Shown: positions 9,966 to 19,709 of the stretch, piece after piece
Position numbering within the stretch: position 1 is the first letter of the stretch
Layout: each line of letters begins with the position of its first letter
Source of the DNA: Nitrospira sp. BO4
GTDB lineage: Bacteria; Nitrospirota; Nitrospiria; Nitrospirales; Nitrospiraceae
Assembly (NCBI GenBank): GCA_030144965.1
Contig: JAMPUU010000012.1
Span: forward strand, 655,996-719,995
DNA length: 64,000 bases
Direction of reading: 5' to 3'
The notes under the pieces: generated by a model
What the model saw: only the letters and a program-made list of their open reading frames with translations
Database searches by the model: none
Told to the model about the DNA's origin: nothing
Translations under genes and position numbers: made by a program

Positions 9966-11891
9966 ATGAAGATTGCGGTTAAAGACGGTCCAAGCGGAGA
10001 TGTTCAGACCGGAAAGACGGTGGGAGCCGCCCTCTCTACGCTGGGGATCGCAGGTCAGGATATCCTTGCGGCCAAAGTGGATGGAACCGTCGTTGATCTG
10101 TCACGGCCCCTCTCAGACAATTCAACAGTTGAACCGATCCGATTCGACAGTGCAGACGGGCGGGAAGTCTATCGCCATAGCAGCACCCACATCATGGCTC
10201 AGGCAGTAAAGGAACTCTTCCCTTCTGCTCAGTTGACCATCGGTCCGGCCCTGGAAGACAGTTTCTACTATGACTTCGCCTTTGACCGTCCCTTTACCCC
10301 GGAAGACCTGGAAAAAATAGAGGCTCGCGCTGCTGAGATTATTCAGCGTAATCTCACCATTACCCGGCGTGAATTTTCAAAACAGGAAGCGATTGACTTC
10401 TTCAAAGCTCGTGGGGAGCTCTACAAGGTAGAGCTTATTCAAGGTTTTCCCGATGGAGAGCCCATTACCGCATACACACAGGGCGACTTCGTGGATCTCT
10501 GCCGCGGTCCCCACCTCCCTACGACCGGTTTCGTTGGAGCCATCAAATTGCTCAATACGGCCGGGGCCTATTGGCGTGGTGATGAACGCAATCCCATGTT
10601 ACAGCGGATCTACGGAACGTCCTTCCCGACGAAAGCTGAAGTAGATGCCTATCTCGCACGATTGGAAGAGATCAAGCGACGCGATCACAGAAAAGTGGGA
10701 AAAGAACTGGATTTGATCAGCATTCAGGATGAAATCGGGCCTGGCTTAGTACTCTGGCACCCCAAAGGCGCGGCGGTCCGCCTGTTGATTGAAAACTTCT
10801 GGCGAGAACAGCATATTCGTGATGGCTACAACCTGGTGTATTCGCCGCATACCGCACGCCTGGATCTCTGGAAAACGAGCGGGCACCTCGACTACTACCG
10901 AGAGAATATGTTTCCGGCGATGAAGTTGGAAGGCAGCGAGTACCAGTTGAAGCCGATGAATTGCCCGTACCATATCATGATCTACCAATCGCATTTGCGC
11001 AGCTATCGGGAGCTTCCGATTCGCTACGGAGAATTGGGTACCGTGTACCGCTATGAACGGACCGGCGTCCTGCACGGGCTCATGCGGGTGCGAGGATTCA
11101 CACAGGATGATGCCCATATTTTCTGCCGTCCGGATCAGATGGAAAGTGAAGTCAGCCGGGTGCTGGATTTTACTTTTTTCGTATTGCAGACGTTCGGGTT
11201 CAATGAGTTTGAAGTATTCCTGTCCACGAGGCCTAAGGAGTCGGTGGGCGGCGATGAACATTGGACACTAGCCACCAGCGCCCTGGAAGCAGCATTGAAG
11301 AGCCGCAACATCTCCTTTCACCTTGATCCGGGAGGCGGGGCATTTTACGGCCCCAAGATCGACATTAAGATCAAAGACGCACTGGGTCGCTCATGGCAAT
11401 GCTCTACCGTCCAGGTGGACTTCAACAATCCGGAGCGGTTTGATTTGAGTTACATCGGAGGCGATGGGAAAGCCCATCGCCCGATCATGATCCATCGGGC
11501 CTTGATGGGATCTATCGAGCGTTTCTTTGGTATTTTGATCGAACATTATGGAGGCGCGTTTCCAACCTGGTTGGCTCCGGTGCAGGCAATGGTCATGAAT
11601 ATCACCGATGATCAGCAGGACTACGTCGCGGCCGTGGTTGCGCAATTGAAGACCGCCGGATTCCGTGCCGAAACGGACCTCCGGAATGAAAAGATCGGGT
11701 TCAAGATCCGTGAGGCAGAGAAAGCGAAAGTCCCCTTTATGTTGGTCGCGGGAAAGCGTGAAGTGGAAAATGGCACACTGTCGGTGCGCGGCCGAAGTGG
11801 AGCCAACTTAGGAACTATGACAGTGGCTGAGGTAGTGGATCTTTTACGAACCGAGACCCAACATACCCAGCGGGAACTTCAACATACATAA
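9966..11891 (+). CDS. thrS: Threonine-tRNA ligase
   Basis: 641 residues, full length for bacterial ThrRS: N-terminal TGS domain, editing domain with the HSSTHI zinc-like motif near residue 72, class II catalytic core (MNCPYHIMIY, then YRYERTGVLHGLMRVRGFTQ region) and C-terminal anticodon-binding domain. It charges tRNA-Thr in the cytoplasm. It leads the conserved thrS-infC-rpmI-rplT cluster. The tRNA-Val terminator lies just upstream, so it probably has its own promoter. Confidence 0.97.
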   Translation: MKIAVKDGPSGDVQTGKTVGAALSTLGIAGQDILAAKVDGTVVDLSRPLSDNSTVEPIRFDSADGREVYRHSSTHIMAQAVKELFPSAQLTIGPALEDSFYYDFAFDRPFTPEDLEKIEARAAEIIQRNLTITRREFSKQEAIDFFKARGELYKVELIQGFPDGEPITAYTQGDFVDLCRGPHLPTTGFVGAIKLLNTAGAYWRGDERNPMLQRIYGTSFPTKAEVDAYLARLEEIKRRDHRKVGKELDLISIQDEIGPGLVLWHPKGAAVRLLIENFWREQHIRDGYNLVYSPHTARLDLWKTSGHLDYYRENMFPAMKLEGSEYQLKPMNCPYHIMIYQSHLRSYRELPIRYGELGTVYRYERTGVLHGLMRVRGFTQDDAHIFCRPDQMESEVSRVLDFTFFVLQTFGFNEFEVFLSTRPKESVGGDEHWTLATSALEAALKSRNISFHLDPGGGAFYGPKIDIKIKDALGRSWQCSTVQVDFNNPERFDLSYIGGDGKAHRPIMIHRALMGSIERFFGILIEHYGGAFPTWLAPVQAMVMNITDDQQDYVAAVVAQLKTAGFRAETDLRNEKIGFKIREAEKAKVPFMLVAGKREVENGTLSVRGRSGANLGTMTVAEVVDLLRTETQHTQRELQHT

Positions 11892-11908
11892 TAAGAAAGA
11901 GGTGGCCT

Positions 11909-12418
11909 ATCGTCCCCAAATTACGCGTGAATCGTGAGATACGAGTCCGGGAAGTTCGTGTAATCGGCCCGGGTGGAGAGCAACTGGGCATTCTTCCGAC
12001 GCCGGACGCTTTTCGCCAGGCTCAAGAAAATGGCTATGACTTGGTTGAAGTCGCTCCCACCTCCGTTCCCCCAGTCTGTAGGATTATGGACTATGGGAAG
12101 TACAAGTATGAGTTGAGTAAAAAGGAGCATCAGAGCCGGCGTCATCAAAAGTCCACCCAAGTGAAGGAAATCAAGCTGCGCCCACGGACCGATAAGCATG
12201 ACCTCGAAATCAAGGTCCGGCAGATGAAAGTCTTTCTGGAAGAGGGCAATAAGACCAAGGTGACCCTCACCTATCGCGGGCGAGAAATGGCCAATCAAGA
12301 AATGGGTCGTGCCGTGATGAATTCGGTGATCGAACAATTGGCCCAAGCCGGCACAATCGAGTATGCCCCCCGTATGGAGGGACGAAGCTTGATCATGATT
12401 GTGGCTCCGAAGAACTGA
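11909..12418 (+). CDS. infC: Translation initiation factor IF-3
   Basis: 169 residues when read from ATC at 11909, the usual IF-3 length. GAGGTGG stands at optimal distance before this ATC. The frame from there reads I-V-P-K-L-R-V-N-R-E-I-R, the conserved IF-3 N-terminus. The first in-frame GTG (11927) would remove part of that conserved start. IF-3 uses rare AUU/AUC-type starts in many bacteria for autoregulation, because it discriminates against them. The N domain, linker and C domain (MGRAVMNSVIEQL, then a basic end) are intact. It is followed by rpmI after 39 bp. Confidence 0.92.
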   Translation: MVPKLRVNREIRVREVRVIGPGGEQLGILPTPDAFRQAQENGYDLVEVAPTSVPPVCRIMDYGKYKYELSKKEHQSRRHQKSTQVKEIKLRPRTDKHDLEIKVRQMKVFLEEGNKTKVTLTYRGREMANQEMGRAVMNSVIEQLAQAGTIEYAPRMEGRSLIMIVAPKN

Positions 12419-12457
12419 TGGGCAATGCAGTAGCTGATCAACCAAAGGAATCTGCTG

Positions 12458-12652
12458 ATGAAAGTCAAAACACACAAGGGAACCAGTAAGCGATTCGCCA
12501 AGACCGGGAGCGGAAAAATCGTCCGCCGCAAGGCCGGCAAGCGCCATTTGCTGACACATAAACGGCATGACCATAAGCGCCGCTTGAGTGGAACCGCGGT
12601 CGTCGACCCGACGGTCGCCACGTCATTGCGCCGGCTACTACCTTACGAATAG
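12458..12652 (+). CDS. rpmI: 50S ribosomal protein L35
   Basis: 64 residues, typical L35: MKVKTHKGTSKRFAKTGSGK start and RKAGKRHLLTHK core, strongly basic. It lies between infC and rplT as in most bacteria. Confidence 0.97.
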   Translation: MKVKTHKGTSKRFAKTGSGKIVRRKAGKRHLLTHKRHDHKRRLSGTAVVDPTVATSLRRLLPYE

Positions 12653-12702
12653 GACGATTACTGCGTATTACGAATCTCAGGACTCAAAAGGAGTAATGAA
12701 TC

Positions 12703-13071
12703 ATGCCTCGCGCAAAGGGCGGACCAAAAACCAGGCAACGGCGGAAGAAGCGGATCAAGTTGGCGTCAGGTCAGTATGGCGGGAAGAGCCGCTTGTTTCG
12801 CTCCGCGACAGAAAGTGTAGATAAAGGACTGACCTACGCGTACACCGGCCGCAAGAATCGCAAGCGGGACTTCCGGCAATTGTGGATCGCCCGCATCAGC
12901 GCGGCAGTTCGAGCGCAAGGGATCAGCTATGGGCGGTTCATCAACGCTCTTAAAAAGGCCAATGTCATGCTGGATCGCAAGGTCCTCTCGGACATGGCAA
13001 TCAAAGACGCCGCAGGGTTTACGCAGCTTGTTGGCCTCGCCAAGCAACAGCTGGCGCCTGCTACAACATAA
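12703..13071 (+). CDS. rplT: 50S ribosomal protein L20
   Basis: 122 residues with the L20 signature GQYGGKSRLFR and a following RNRKRDFRQLWI segment; the basic N-terminal tail is present. It is a 23S rRNA assembly protein. It has an AAAAGGAG ribosome site and is the last gene of the plus-strand cluster, convergent with pheT 50 bp further on. Confidence 0.97.
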   Translation: MPRAKGGPKTRQRRKKRIKLASGQYGGKSRLFRSATESVDKGLTYAYTGRKNRKRDFRQLWIARISAAVRAQGISYGRFINALKKANVMLDRKVLSDMAIKDAAGFTQLVGLAKQQLAPATT

Positions 13072-13122
13072 GCCCCTCGCCAATCGAGGAGTTTTCCCAT
13101 TTAGCTGATCATTGCTCGTATC

Positions 13123-14841
13123 TCAGGATGGATCCGCGAGACGGGAGAGGTTCACTTCGAACGCAACGACCGGCATCGCAATTTGCCAGCGTTCGAGAAC
13201 CTCCGGATGGACTTCGCCGATGACACCGACCGGTTCACCCGCAACGATGATCCGGCCTACGCGGCCTTCCAGAAAAGACGGATGCTGTACGGGCTCGAGA
13301 CTATACTCCTTGCCGAAGTAGTAGAACAGCACATCCAGACAAGAATGAATTTCTGAGAAATGTGCCGCCGCATGGGCAATCACGGCACCCAAGACCGTTT
13401 CCGTCCGAGAACCCACCTCACTATGGTTGTCCGGAATCGCGACTTCACCGGCCTCAAAGAGGCGATGTGGATAAAACGCCCGGCTCGAAGCGGTCTCGAC
13501 ACGCAGCAGTGAAGGCAACATCCATTGGCGGAGACAACTAAAGCTCAGAGACATAACGTTGTCGACTTCGACCATCCGTCCCCAGTCTGTACCTTCTAGC
13601 CGCATCAAGCCGGAATAATGATTCGGCGAACCGAGAATATTGGAGATGATTTCCTGAAACCCCTGCCCCACCATCAATTCTCGAGCACGGTCCGACATCT
13701 GTTCGATCCCGGATAAACCTCCCACTGTAAATTGTGCCGGCATGACCGGCGTGAATTCGGCATACCCCAGACTCATCGCCACATCCTCAACGACGTCCAT
13801 CGCATGCATCAGATCCTGCCGATACGCAGGCAACTTCGCCTTGACGGCGCCTTTCCCAGGCGATACCTCATACCCGTAGGTCTCAAGCGCATGCTTGACG
13901 GCCGTGATGCCAAGCTTCTGACCGAGCGCCTGCTCGATGGTCTGAATCGGGATGGTCTTCTGCTTCCGAAGATCTTGCGGGGTCCTGACTCGCTTGCCCA
14001 GCGGCGTGCCTGATGGGTACTGAACTTCAACCGGCTCGATGATGGCCCCCCGATCGGCTAGATTGGCCGCAAAAATGTTCAGGGTCAAGATAACCATGGG
14101 CAAGTCCGTACCGGTCACTTCGACGAAGAGCTGATCGTCTCCGACTCGTACCTCTCCGACTTCCCGGCTGTTGATGATCGGAGGAAACGACAGCGGTTGT
14201 TTCGCTGCATCTCGAAGTATCGGCAATCGGCTCTCTCCGGCCAGAATCGCTCCATACTCCAGCCCTTTCGGATGCACCATCAGAATCTCCGAGAGGGTCA
14301 TCACCGTCTCCATCCCCAACGGGGTGAACCGGGCTTCGTCGGGTTTCACAAGCTCATAGCTGACCGGAAATGTGATCTTGGGCAATTGATAGATCCCGAT
14401 CGAAACGGTCTTGCGCTTATGGCCGAAGATCTCCGCCAATTTTTCTTGGGTTTGAATCAGCTGAGCCAACCCTTCATCGGTCACCCGATAACCCGTGGCG
14501 GTACAAGCAGCAACGTACGGGCGCACGTTTTCGATGCCAGGCTTCACGATGACCTGCAGTCGGGATTTGGACTTTGCCGCAAAAAATGGGTAGGGCTTGG
14601 GCCCGCCCTGTTCCTTAATGCGGATTTGCCGTGCGATCCCTTCGCAACACCACAGATCGGGCCGGTTACTGTCCTGCAGTTCGATACGCAACTCTCCGGT
14701 TTCTGGGCTATACCCTTTCAGTTCACCCTTCACGAGCATGAGCCACGCTTCCAACTGTTCAATCGAGACCGACCGGTTTGCCGGTTCAGTCCAGTTCAGT
14801 AACGACTCAAAATCGTGTTTAAAAATTGTGATCGTGGGCAT
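13123..14841 (-). CDS. pheT: Phenylalanine-tRNA ligase beta subunit, archaeal type
   Basis: 572 residues from MPTITIFKHDFESLL. Typical bacterial PheT is near 800 residues, with an N-terminal EMAPII-like tRNA-binding domain and a C-terminal anticodon-like domain. Here the protein begins with the short archaeal/eukaryotic B1-type segment, then has B3/B4 (GREV-like SREVGEVRVGDDQ), B5 and the catalytic-like domain, and stops. With PheS it charges tRNA-Phe. The frame continues open upstream to 14961, but those codons overlap pheS and look non-coding. It starts 8 bp after the pheS stop. Confidence 0.9.
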   Translation of the reverse strand: MPTITIFKHDFESLLNWTEPANRSVSIEQLEAWLMLVKGELKGYSPETGELRIELQDSNRPDLWCCEGIARQIRIKEQGGPKPYPFFAAKSKSRLQVIVKPGIENVRPYVAACTATGYRVTDEGLAQLIQTQEKLAEIFGHKRKTVSIGIYQLPKITFPVSYELVKPDEARFTPLGMETVMTLSEILMVHPKGLEYGAILAGESRLPILRDAAKQPLSFPPIINSREVGEVRVGDDQLFVEVTGTDLPMVILTLNIFAANLADRGAIIEPVEVQYPSGTPLGKRVRTPQDLRKQKTIPIQTIEQALGQKLGITAVKHALETYGYEVSPGKGAVKAKLPAYRQDLMHAMDVVEDVAMSLGYAEFTPVMPAQFTVGGLSGIEQMSDRARELMVGQGFQEIISNILGSPNHYSGLMRLEGTDWGRMVEVDNVMSLSFSCLRQWMLPSLLRVETASSRAFYPHRLFEAGEVAIPDNHSEVGSRTETVLGAVIAHAAAHFSEIHSCLDVLFYYFGKEYSLEPVQHPSFLEGRVGRIIVAGEPVGVIGEVHPEVLERWQIAMPVVAFEVNLSRLADPS

Positions 14842-14849
14842 AGCGCAGG

Positions 14850-16415
14850 CTAGAACAATCCTCTGGTCGTGCGGATCAATTCCAGGTTGTCGGTGAAGAG
14901 CTCTCGGATATCGTGGATGCCCAGCGCCACCATTGCCATCCGGTCGAGGCCTAGTCCCCACGCAATCACCGGCGCGGTGACCCCAAGAGGTAATGTGACC
15001 TCTGGCCGGAAGAGTCCAGCGCCACCGAGTTCCATCCAGCCCAGGCGAGGATGCCGAACGTGAAGCTCCACCGATGGTTCTGTAAACGGGAAGTAGGCGG
15101 GCAGAAACTTCACTTCTTTTGCTTGAGCGACCTCGCGCGCAAACAAGTTTAGAAGACCCAGCAACGTTCTAAAATTGATGTCTTCCCCAAGTACGATTCC
15201 CTCCACTTGGAAAAAATCCGTCGCGTGAGTAGCGTCGACCTGGTCATAGCGAAAACACCGGGCGATCGAAAAATACTTTCCGGGAATACTCGGTGAGGCA
15301 GCTAACGTTCGGGCGGAGACGGCAGTCCCTTGACTCCGCAACACCAATCGTTTGGCGCGTTGCAGATCGAAGGAATAGCCCCAGCCGGTGGAGCCCGTCG
15401 CGGCACCGTTCTCGTGCACCTGGGCGACATGCGACAACACCGAATCGTCCACGCCGCTGGCATGGGTAGGAGTCTTTACGAAATACACATCGTGAATATC
15501 TCGGGCGGGGTGGAATTGCGGCATGAACAGCGCATCCATGTCCCAGAACTCTGTCTCGACAAGCTGCCCCCGCATCTCCTGAAATCCCATGCTCACGAGT
15601 TTGGTCTTTACGGCATCGAGAAATTCACGATAGGGGTGCTTCTTCCCGGTTCCGATACGAGGCGGACGCAAGCTGATGGTATATTTCCGGAATCGCTTAT
15701 GACGCCAGCTCCCGTCTTTCAACAACTCTGGACTTAACTGCGATACTTCCTCAGCAACCCCTTGCCTCAGCAACTGTTCCGCCGCGTTTGCACCTTCCGT
15801 GGACAAGATGAATGACCGGGTCACCCGCTCATCTATACGGAATGGCTCCTTCGCATTCCCGCGCTTCACCGCATAGTCTTCGACGACCTGGCGATCGGCG
15901 TCCGTGAAGCTTTTCAGTTCCTTCGACGACTCATGTACCTGTTGCAGGAGAGTTCGGAGTATCTCGGCGGTCGGGCTCGGGCGTCCGGTCGTTTCGATAC
16001 AACCTCCTTGAATGATCAGGATCACCCCTTCCTTCTTGAGTCGTCCGACGGCCTTGCTGACGTCAGAGGGATCAAGTCCTCCTTGGGCCTGAAGATCGGG
16101 AATGGTCAATCGCTTTCCGGTGCCGGTCGCTTCGCGCGCGGCTGCGACGACTCGTTCCAGAGGTGACGAAGTCCGATAATACTCTTCCCCTATCTTGGTC
16201 AACGACACCATGGGCGTCACGGTTTCCGTCTGGATCGCGATCAGCGATTTGGCGAGCAGCCACTCGACGGCCATGCTGAGTTGGGAAGGCTCCAATTCAG
16301 CGGCTGCAGCCAACTGCTCGCTGTCCAAGGCGGTTCCGGGCGGACGAGTGCCCAACGTCGTGAGGACTTTGATTTCGAGAGGATGAAGGCTGTCGATGAC
16401 TGCGGAGATGTCCAC
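14850..16415 (-). CDS. pheS: Phenylalanine-tRNA ligase alpha subunit, archaeal type
   Basis: 521 residues. The first ~200 are winged-helix-like DNA/tRNA-binding units (MDISAVIDSLHPLEIKVL start), as in archaeal and eukaryotic PheRS alpha and unlike the coiled-coil arm of bacterial PheS (about 340 residues). The class II core follows (FWDMDALFMPQFHPARDIHD, later GWMELGGAGLFRPEV, and GLGLDRMAM near the end). The start is GTG at 16415. It lies 10 bp after rpe and directly before pheT, so the two subunits are co-transcribed. Confidence 0.92.
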   Translation of the reverse strand: MDISAVIDSLHPLEIKVLTTLGTRPPGTALDSEQLAAAAELEPSQLSMAVEWLLAKSLIAIQTETVTPMVSLTKIGEEYYRTSSPLERVVAAAREATGTGKRLTIPDLQAQGGLDPSDVSKAVGRLKKEGVILIIQGGCIETTGRPSPTAEILRTLLQQVHESSKELKSFTDADRQVVEDYAVKRGNAKEPFRIDERVTRSFILSTEGANAAEQLLRQGVAEEVSQLSPELLKDGSWRHKRFRKYTISLRPPRIGTGKKHPYREFLDAVKTKLVSMGFQEMRGQLVETEFWDMDALFMPQFHPARDIHDVYFVKTPTHASGVDDSVLSHVAQVHENGAATGSTGWGYSFDLQRAKRLVLRSQGTAVSARTLAASPSIPGKYFSIARCFRYDQVDATHATDFFQVEGIVLGEDINFRTLLGLLNLFAREVAQAKEVKFLPAYFPFTEPSVELHVRHPRLGWMELGGAGLFRPEVTLPLGVTAPVIAWGLGLDRMAMVALGIHDIRELFTDNLELIRTTRGLF

Positions 16416-16425
16416 CCTCGATGGC

Positions 16426-17130
16426 CTATCGATTAACCGCTACGCGGGGCGCCGGTTGAACGACCGTCGCTGCGGCCGCTCGCATAGCTGCGATCGTGGC
16501 CGTATAGTCGTGTTGGGAAAAAATCGCCGATCCAGCCACGAGAGTCGTTGCGCCGGCAGCGACAATCTCCCGTGCATTATCTACCTTCACGCCGCCATCG
16601 ACCTCAAGCAGTGCCCGGCTATTGATCTTGTCCAAGAGTGCCCGGGCTTCGGCGATTTTCTTGAGCACTGATGGAATAAATTTCTGTCCCCCGAATCCTG
16701 GATTCACCGACATGATCAACACGAGATCGACATCGCCCAAGATCTCTTGCAGCAACGCGATGGGTGTAGCGGGATTCAGGGTGACTCCGGCCTTAGCACC
16801 CCGTTCTTTAATCGACTGAATCGTGCGGTGAAGGTGCGGGCAGGCCTCAACATGAACCGTGAGGTAGTCGGCACCGGCCTCGACGAAATCCTGGATAAAC
16901 GCATCGGCATTGGTGATCATCAGATGCACATCAAGGGGCAACTTGGTAACCTTCTTGAGGCTTTCCACGATAGGAGGCCCCACTGTCAGATTCGGCACAA
17001 AATGGCCGTCCATGACATCCACATGCAACATATCGGCACCGGCCCGCTCCACGGCGGCGACTTCCTCCGCCAGTCGAGCAAAATCGGCAGAAAGAATAGA
17101 GGGCGCGATGTAAATCGGACGACCCATCAT
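16426..17130 (-). CDS. rpe: Ribulose-phosphate 3-epimerase
   Basis: About 234 residues, TIM-barrel Rpe: APSILSADFARL start, DVMDGHFVPNLTVGPP with metal-binding residues, MSVNPGFGGQKF and EVDGGVK. It interconverts ribulose-5-phosphate and xylulose-5-phosphate. The ATG at 17130 overlaps the rsmB stop (ATGA), which indicates coupling; a second ATG follows at once. The longer frame to 17184 lies inside rsmB. Confidence 0.95.
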   Translation of the reverse strand: MMGRPIYIAPSILSADFARLAEEVAAVERAGADMLHVDVMDGHFVPNLTVGPPIVESLKKVTKLPLDVHLMITNADAFIQDFVEAGADYLTVHVEACPHLHRTIQSIKERGAKAGVTLNPATPIALLQEILGDVDLVLIMSVNPGFGGQKFIPSVLKKIAEARALLDKINSRALLEVDGGVKVDNAREIVAAGATTLVAGSAIFSQHDYTATIAAMRAAAATVVQPAPRVAVNR

Positions 17131-18554
17131 CCGTGCTTTCGTAAGCGGACGGCATAAAATCCATCCATCCCAAAGCCGTTGCACAGGGTGGAGAGCGCCC
17201 CCTGGGGGGTCACAAAGGAAAGAGCGGTGGTGGGAAGCCAGGGAGCCACAGATTCACGCGTCCATCCAGGAGAGGCTTCGCAAAAACGACTGACGACCTC
17301 TTCAGTTTCTTCCATTTCAGTTGAGCAGGTACTATAGACCAGCACCCCACCGGGTCGCAAGCAGGGAGCGACCGCCTCAAGGATCTGAGTCTGAAGCTTC
17401 TGATGCGCAAGAAACACCGAACTACCCTTGCGAAGTTTCGCTTCAGGATGCCGCCGTAGCACACCCAGCCCACTGCAGGGGGCATCCACGAGTATACGAT
17501 CGAATGACGGCAATCTCCCCTGGTGGTTCGACTTGTGTGCGATCATTGCAGACCATTCCGACGTCTTTCTCACATCACCAACGATCGGGACAATACTTTG
17601 AATTCCCAGCCTGCGGCAATTTTGCTGGAGCAGGCTCAAGCGGGAATGTATCCGATCGACAGCATAGATCGTTCCACGATCGCTCATGAGTGCAGCAAGA
17701 TGAGTCGTCTTGCCGCCTGGAGCGGCACAGGCGTCCAAAATGACTTCGCCGGGTTGAGGATCGAGGATTGGAGGGATGAGCTGGGCCGCTTCATCTTCCA
17801 CATAGAAATCCCCTGCGAGAAATCCCGGCAGCGAGGTGATGTCTTGGCCCTTTTCCAGCACAACTCCCACAGGACTAACTTCTGCCGGACGAGCGACGAT
17901 CTCGGCTTGTCGTATACGCTCCAGAAATTCCTCCCGATTCAGTTGGCAGCGGTGGACGCGCAGTGTGATGGCCGGGACGGCGCTGGCCGCTACACAAGCC
18001 GATTCTGCTTGTTCAATGCCCAGTCGACGCACCCACCGCTCTGTCAGCCACAAGGGTATGGCGTAGCTGACGGACAGAAACTCAGCTGGATGAGCAACTG
18101 AGTCTGGTAAGGTTGGAGCCGGCGAGCGGATGAGGTTGCGCAAGACCCCGTTCACCAATCCGCTCCAATCATGCCCCAGTTGTTGTGTCGAAGCTTTGGC
18201 CAACTTGACGGTTTCGTTCACCGCGGCCGATGCAGGAATGCGATCCAGGAACAGCAGTTGATAGGCACCGAGTCGAAGCAACATTTGAACGAAAACAGGA
18301 AGCTTGTGAAGGGGTTTGGACAGCACCGCGCAAAGTCGCCAGTCGATCGTTTCTTGCCGCCGTAAAACTCCGTACGCCAGTTCCATTACCAGCGAGCGGT
18401 CACGCGGCAATGGAATTGCCGCAGCCCGTTCGTCAATCAGTTCATCGAGTGAACGATCGGTCCGTTGGCTGGACAGGACGATAGCAAGAGCGATGGATCG
18501 CGGTGAGAGTCCGGACACCGCAACATCCGAATTTTGCTCGCGAATCACAATCAA
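17127..18554 (-). CDS. rsmB: 16S rRNA (cytosine-C5) methyltransferase RsmB
   Basis: 475 residues: N-terminal NusB-like RNA-binding domain (LIDERAAAIPLPRDRSLVME and onward), then a Rossmann methyltransferase with the SAM motif DACAAPGGKTTHLA, the DAPCSGLGVLRRHPE motif and YSTCST, where the two catalytic cysteines lie. It methylates C967 of 16S rRNA (E. coli numbering). The start is uncertain: TTG at 18554 or GTG at 18548. It follows fmt by 32 bp, the classic fmt-rsmB arrangement. Confidence 0.93.
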   Translation of the reverse strand: MIVIREQNSDVAVSGLSPRSIALAIVLSSQRTDRSLDELIDERAAAIPLPRDRSLVMELAYGVLRRQETIDWRLCAVLSKPLHKLPVFVQMLLRLGAYQLLFLDRIPASAAVNETVKLAKASTQQLGHDWSGLVNGVLRNLIRSPAPTLPDSVAHPAEFLSVSYAIPLWLTERWVRRLGIEQAESACVAASAVPAITLRVHRCQLNREEFLERIRQAEIVARPAEVSPVGVVLEKGQDITSLPGFLAGDFYVEDEAAQLIPPILDPQPGEVILDACAAPGGKTTHLAALMSDRGTIYAVDRIHSRLSLLQQNCRRLGIQSIVPIVGDVRKTSEWSAMIAHKSNHQGRLPSFDRILVDAPCSGLGVLRRHPEAKLRKGSSVFLAHQKLQTQILEAVAPCLRPGGVLVYSTCSTEMEETEEVVSRFCEASPGWTRESVAPWLPTTALSFVTPQGALSTLCNGFGMDGFYAVRLRKHG

Positions 18555-18586
18555 GACCAGAGAGTGAATGCTGTTGCGAGAACAAA

Positions 18587-19528
18587 CTATGCAGCCGAGG
18601 AGCCCAGTTGCTCACCAACCTTGACGTGGTGCCCAGCCAGGAATTGAGCCACCGACATTCGCTTCGAATTGGCCGTCTGGATTTCGCGGATCTCAAGCAG
18701 ACCATCACCGGTCGCCACTAGGATCGATTGCTTATTCACTGCGACGATGGTACCCGGCTTCTCTGTCGTCGGGCCAATAGTCGAAACCGCGTTCCAAACA
18801 TTCCAGCGCTCCCCACCCAAAAACGTATAGGCCCCCGGCCAAGGGGAAAGTCCTCGGACTCGGTTGGCGAGGGATGCTGCTCTCACGCTCCAGTCAATGA
18901 GGCCGTCTTCTTTCTTCAAGATCGGCGCCATGGTGGCCTGTCCATCATCTTGCTTCTTGGGCATCAATGTCCCGGCTTTCAACTGTGCGAGGGTTTCGAC
19001 GAGCAGCCGCCCGCCCGTCTCGGCCAAACGCGGAGCCAATGTACCGGTCGTATCGTCAGGTGTGATGGGTAACCTTTCTTGAAGCAGGATCGCGCCTGTA
19101 TCCATTCCTTCGTCCATCAGCATCGTGGTGATACCGGTTTCGGTTTCTCCATTGATAATTGCCCATTGCACCGGAGCAGCTCCTCGATATTTCGGCAACA
19201 GTGAGCCATGCACGTTTACACAACCCATGGGAGGAAGACTCAGTATCGGGGTATGTAGAATTCGCCCGAAGGCCGCTACTGTGATTACATCAGGCTGCCA
19301 TGCAGAAAGAGCTTGCAAGAAGTCGGGGGTTCGGATCTTGAGAGGCTGCAAGATGGGAATACCGGCTCGCTCAGCGACCAGTTTGACAGGCGGAGGTACG
19401 AGATGCTGCCCACGTCCCTTCGGTCGATCCGGTTGCGTCACGACCCCCACGACTTGGTCCTTCGAACGAAGCAGGGCCTCCAACGACGGCACGGCGAATT
19501 CCGGTGTCCCCATAAAGACGATCCGCAT
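18587..19528 (-). CDS. fmt: Methionyl-tRNA formyltransferase
   Basis: 313 residues: N-terminal formyl-THF-dependent domain (MRIVFMGTPEFAVPSLEALL, VTQPDRPKGRGQ, VNVHGSLLPKYRGAAPVQWA with the catalytic Asn-His region) and a C-terminal tRNA-binding OB domain. It formylates Met-tRNA-fMet. It is the first gene of the fmt-rsmB-rpe-pheS-pheT run, and its substrate tRNA gene lies 87 bp away, divergently oriented. Confidence 0.96.
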   Translation of the reverse strand: MRIVFMGTPEFAVPSLEALLRSKDQVVGVVTQPDRPKGRGQHLVPPPVKLVAERAGIPILQPLKIRTPDFLQALSAWQPDVITVAAFGRILHTPILSLPPMGCVNVHGSLLPKYRGAAPVQWAIINGETETGITTMLMDEGMDTGAILLQERLPITPDDTTGTLAPRLAETGGRLLVETLAQLKAGTLMPKKQDDGQATMAPILKKEDGLIDWSVRAASLANRVRGLSPWPGAYTFLGGERWNVWNAVSTIGPTTEKPGTIVAVNKQSILVATGDGLLEIREIQTANSKRMSVAQFLAGHHVKVGEQLGSSAA

Positions 19529-19615
19529 GCCTTCGCTTTAACATCGTGGTAGCGAGAAAGCAATCGTGCAACACCTCAACTTGACTTGCCGCTCGGCGCT
19601 TTGTTAGCATCCGGC

Positions 19616-19698
<83 letters not shown>

Positions 19699-19709
19699 CT
19701 TCTTCTCTT

